Below, piece by piece: positions 4,669 to 7,289 of a stretch of 7,289 nt of DNA. Position numbers and translations under genes: made by a program. The notes beneath the pieces are model-generated. The model saw only the letters and a list, made by a program, of their open reading frames with translations. It made no database searches and was not told where the DNA came from. The DNA comes from an uncultured Bacilli bacterium. GTDB lineage: Bacteria; Bacillota_I; Bacilli_A; RF39; UBA660. The DNA lies in the NCBI GenBank assembly GCA_948479395.1, contig CAOLUI010000046.1, positions 1 through 7,289 of the forward strand. The letters run 5' to 3'. Numbering within the stretch: position 1 is the stretch's first letter; each line of letters starts with the position of its first letter.

Positions 4669-7223
4669 TGTCTAATATCAAAAAACAAATGAAAGGAACT
4701 CTTAATAAAGCAAAAAATTCTGTTAAAAAAAGCACTAAAAAAATTAAAGAAAAAACTAAAAACAAAAATAAACTTTTAATCTTTTTTGTTTCTTTAGGAA
4801 TTATTGCCGCTTCTGTAATTTTAGTTTTTGCTCTTTATATTATAATTTCAGCTCCTGATTTTAATACAACTAAACTTTATAACAAAGAGGCAACAGTTCT
4901 TTATTATGCTAATGGAGAAGAATTAGCCCGTGTGGGATCGGAAAATCGTGTTTTAATAACTTATGATGATTTGCCTCAAGTATTTGTAGACGCCCTTGTA
5001 GCAACAGAAGACTCTAGATTTTTTCAACATAATGGTTTTGATGCCGCCCGATTCTTAAAAGCCAGTATTAATCAAGCTCTTGGTAAAAATGCGGGTGGTG
5101 CTTCTACATTAACAATGCAAGTTGTAAAAAATACTTATACTAATAGTAAAGTAAGCATTATTAGAAAATTTACCGATATTTATATGGCTGTTTTTAAAAT
5201 TGAAAGAGTTTATACCAAAGAAGAAATCATTGAGTTTTACGTAAATTCTTTATGGCTAGGTTATGGGGGAGCCAATTATGATAGTATTAATGGAGTTGAA
5301 CAAGCAAGTCAAAACTATTTTGGAAAATCAGTAAGTGATTTATCTCTTCCTGAAGCGTCTCTCCTTGTTGCCATGTTTAACAATCCAGCCTATTATAATC
5401 CTATCAAAAATCCCGAAAATGCTAAATCAAGACAAAAGACTGTATTATCTTTAATGGTTAAACATGGTTATATTACCGAAGAAGAAGCTAAAAATGCTGG
5501 GGATATTCCTATTGAATCATTAATTAAAACTAATACTAATGACAATACTAAAGTAGATAATGGTAATCAAGCTTTTATTGAATATGTTTTAGAAGATGTA
5601 GAGAAAAAAACTAGTGTTGATCCCACTAAAACGCCAATGGCTATTTATACTACTTTAGATAAAAACATTCAAAATGTTGTCACTTCTTTAGAAAAAGGTG
5701 AAATATATACATTTGTTGATGATTTAGTTCAAAATGGTATTGCTATTACTTCTACTAAAGATGGTTCTATTCTCGCTTTAGGTGGAGGAAGAAACTTTAT
5801 TAAAACTGGAACTAACCGAGCTACTGATATCAAAAGACAACCAGGATCTACTGCTAAACCAATATTTGATTATGGTCCTTTCATTGAATATAATAATGGT
5901 TCTACTGGTACAACATTTTACGATAATCCTTATACCTATTCTAATGGCATACCTATAACAAATTACGATAACCGTTACAAAGGAACAATTACAATGCGTG
6001 ACGCTTTAATAGACAGCCGTAATGTTCCAGCGCTTCAAGCATTTCAAGCAGTTGACAAAGATAAAATTGCTGAATTTGCTCATAATTTAGGCATTGATTA
6101 TGGTGATAATTTATACGAATCTGCTTCTATTGGAGGATTTGATGGTGTTAACCCACTTCAAATGAGTGCAGCTTATGCAGCCTTTGGTCGTGAAGGATAT
6201 TTCATTGAACCTTACTCTTTCACTAAAATAATTTATCTAGAAAATGATGAAGAGTTTAACTACAAATACACTAAAGTTCGAGTTATGAGTGAAGAAACAG
6301 CTTATATGATCACTGATATGTTAGTAGATGGTGGAGCTAGTGGCGTTGGAGGATCCATTAAAGTTAGTGGCACTGATGTTGCTGCTAAAGGTGGAACTAC
6401 TACTATCGATAAAGACAAAGCCAAAAAACTAGGTATTCCAAATTATGCTACTCCAGATCATTGGAATAACGTTTATACTCCTGATTATTCAATATCACTT
6501 TGGTATGGTTACGATGATTATTATAAATCAGGTGGAAAATATATTACCTCATCTACTGGTGGAACTGCTAGACGTAAAATTATGGCTGCTGTTGCCAATA
6601 AAGTTTTAAAAACTAATTCTAAATTTACTAAACCAAGTGGTGTTATTGAAGCTGTTATTGAATTTGGTTCTAATCCTTTAAAATTAGCTGGTCCTTATAC
6701 ACCTGATTATTTAAAAAGAACTGAATTATTTAAAAAAGGCACTGAACCAGCTGAAGCCTCTATTAAACACACTAATCTCCCTAACCCTACTAATGGAAAT
6801 GCTTTAGTAAATGGCTCATCTATTACCTTAACTTGGGATGCAATTCAACCTCCCGAAACAAGTGATGAAGCTTGGGGTCAATTAGGATATCAAATATATT
6901 TAACTAATAATGATGGCAGCCTAACTGATTTAGGATTTACCAATCAAACAAGTTATAATTATATTACTACTTCAACTGCTAATACATATAAATTTGTAAT
7001 CAAATCTACATATAATATGAATCAAGGACTAATGAGTAGTGGTTTAACTATAACTGTTACATCAACTCAACCTTCTACTAAACCTGATAATAATAATGAC
7101 AATGCTAATAATGATATTGATAATGATGATAACAATAATACTACTAATAATGATAAAGATGACAATAGTTCAACAACATCAGGTTCAACCACAACTACTT
7201 CTCCTAATAAACCTCAAACCTAA
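4668..7223 (+). CDS. ponA: Class A penicillin-binding protein 1A (glycosyltransferase and transpeptidase)
   Basis: This bifunctional peptidoglycan synthase (851 residues) polymerises lipid II into glycan strands and cross-links stem peptides outside the membrane. A Lys-rich cytoplasmic tail (1-35) is followed by a membrane anchor (about 36-60). The GT51 domain (about 75-270) has VATEDSRFFQHNGFD with catalytic E114, GGASTLTMQVVKN (143-155) and RKFTDIYMAVFKIERVYTKEE with E179. The transpeptidase domain (about 325-645) has STAK with nucleophile S394, SRN at 450-452, and KGGT at 574-577 where KTGT is usual. TMQ in place of TQQ in the GT motif also occurs in PBP1C-type enzymes, from memory. An Fn3-like domain spans about 700-798 and a low-complexity Asn/Asp/Thr tail 800-851, the same order as B. 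subtilis PBP1. It is the last gene of the recU operon and ends before an intrinsic terminator. Confidence 0.95.
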   Translation: MSNIKKQMKGTLNKAKNSVKKSTKKIKEKTKNKNKLLIFFVSLGIIAASVILVFALYIIISAPDFNTTKLYNKEATVLYYANGEELARVGSENRVLITYDDLPQVFVDALVATEDSRFFQHNGFDAARFLKASINQALGKNAGGASTLTMQVVKNTYTNSKVSIIRKFTDIYMAVFKIERVYTKEEIIEFYVNSLWLGYGGANYDSINGVEQASQNYFGKSVSDLSLPEASLLVAMFNNPAYYNPIKNPENAKSRQKTVLSLMVKHGYITEEEAKNAGDIPIESLIKTNTNDNTKVDNGNQAFIEYVLEDVEKKTSVDPTKTPMAIYTTLDKNIQNVVTSLEKGEIYTFVDDLVQNGIAITSTKDGSILALGGGRNFIKTGTNRATDIKRQPGSTAKPIFDYGPFIEYNNGSTGTTFYDNPYTYSNGIPITNYDNRYKGTITMRDALIDSRNVPALQAFQAVDKDKIAEFAHNLGIDYGDNLYESASIGGFDGVNPLQMSAAYAAFGREGYFIEPYSFTKIIYLENDEEFNYKYTKVRVMSEETAYMITDMLVDGGASGVGGSIKVSGTDVAAKGGTTTIDKDKAKKLGIPNYATPDHWNNVYTPDYSISLWYGYDDYYKSGGKYITSSTGGTARRKIMAAVANKVLKTNSKFTKPSGVIEAVIEFGSNPLKLAGPYTPDYLKRTELFKKGTEPAEASIKHTNLPNPTNGNALVNGSSITLTWDAIQPPETSDEAWGQLGYQIYLTNNDGSLTDLGFTNQTSYNYITTSTANTYKFVIKSTYNMNQGLMSSGLTITVTSTQPSTKPDNNNDNANNDIDNDDNNNTTNNDKDDNSSTTSGSTTTTSPNKPQT
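7080..7200 (+). repeat. Low-complexity AAT/GAT/ACT tract encoding the PBP1 C-terminal tail
   Basis: The last 50 codons or so of the PBP1 gene are dominated by AAT, GAT, AAC, GAC and ACT/ACA triplets and encode an Asn/Asp-rich stretch followed by a Ser/Thr-rich stretch. It stays in frame to the stop. Such a triplet-rich tract is prone to length change by slippage, and the tail is probably disordered outside the cell. The PBP1 of B. subtilis also ends in a low-complexity polar tail. Confidence 0.7.
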
Positions 7224-7250
7224 AAAAAGATAACCCTAAATTGAAAAATG

Positions 7251-7277
7251 AACCGCACCAAAAAGGTGTGGTTTTTT
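7251..7277 (+). terminator. Intrinsic terminator of the recU-pbp1A operon
   Basis: AACCGCACC (7251-7259) pairs with GGTGTGGTT (7265-7273), nine pairs with one G-U, around an AAAAA loop. A run of T follows (7272-7277). It lies 27 bases after the PBP1 stop. On the minus strand the same stem is followed by CATTTTTC, so it might also stop transcription arriving from the right, less efficiently. Confidence 0.88.
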
Positions 7278-7289
7278 GATAAAATAAAA

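Overview
The window looks like chromosomal DNA from a low-GC Gram-positive bacterium (Bacillota, Bacilli side). The evidence is strong A/T bias in codons and spacers, AGGAGG-type ribosome sites, a type B-looking RNase P RNA, GpsB, RecU and a class A penicillin-binding protein (PBP) with a C-terminal Fn3-like domain. Tryptophan is read from TGG and one gene ends in TGA, so the standard bacterial code applies rather than the Mycoplasma code. By eye it could belong to an RF39/Erysipelotrichales-like lineage, but that placement is inference.

Layout. Left of about 4.0 kb everything is on the minus strand; to the right everything is on the plus strand, so the spacer at 3746-4104 is a divergent control region. 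Reading leftwards from it: a 30-codon small ORF with a good ribosome site (3863-3955), a perfect 10-bp inverted repeat, a consensus sigma-A promoter, gpsB (3410-3745), rnpB (about 3071-3414, touching the gpsB stop), rodZ-like (2574-3038, TTG start), pgsA (1965-2561), and an intrinsic terminator overlapping the pgsA end. Next come a large K/E-rich protein of unknown function (109-1893) with its own likely extended -10 promoter, and the first 25 codons of a secreted or membrane-anchored protein that runs off the left edge. Reading rightwards: recU (4105-4668) and pbp1A/ponA (4668-7223), overlapping by one base, then an intrinsic terminator.

How it fits together. GpsB, RodZ and PBP1 are cell-wall growth and division factors, and GpsB in relatives is an adaptor for PBP1. 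PgsA makes the precursor of phosphatidylglycerol. RecU resolves recombination intermediates, and RNase P matures tRNAs. The recU-ponA pair, gpsB next to rnpB, and rodZ next to pgsA are known Bacillus arrangements; here they are packed into one small divergent cluster. With no terminator visible between gpsB, rnpB, rodZ and pgsA, the RNase P RNA may be cut out of a protein-coding transcript.

No clear new system such as defence, CRISPR or a mobile element was found. The most open items are the unknown 594-residue protein, the small ORF and inverted repeat upstream of gpsB, the KGGT variant of the PBP active-site motif, and the missing arginine motif in the PBP1 tail despite a conserved GpsB groove.
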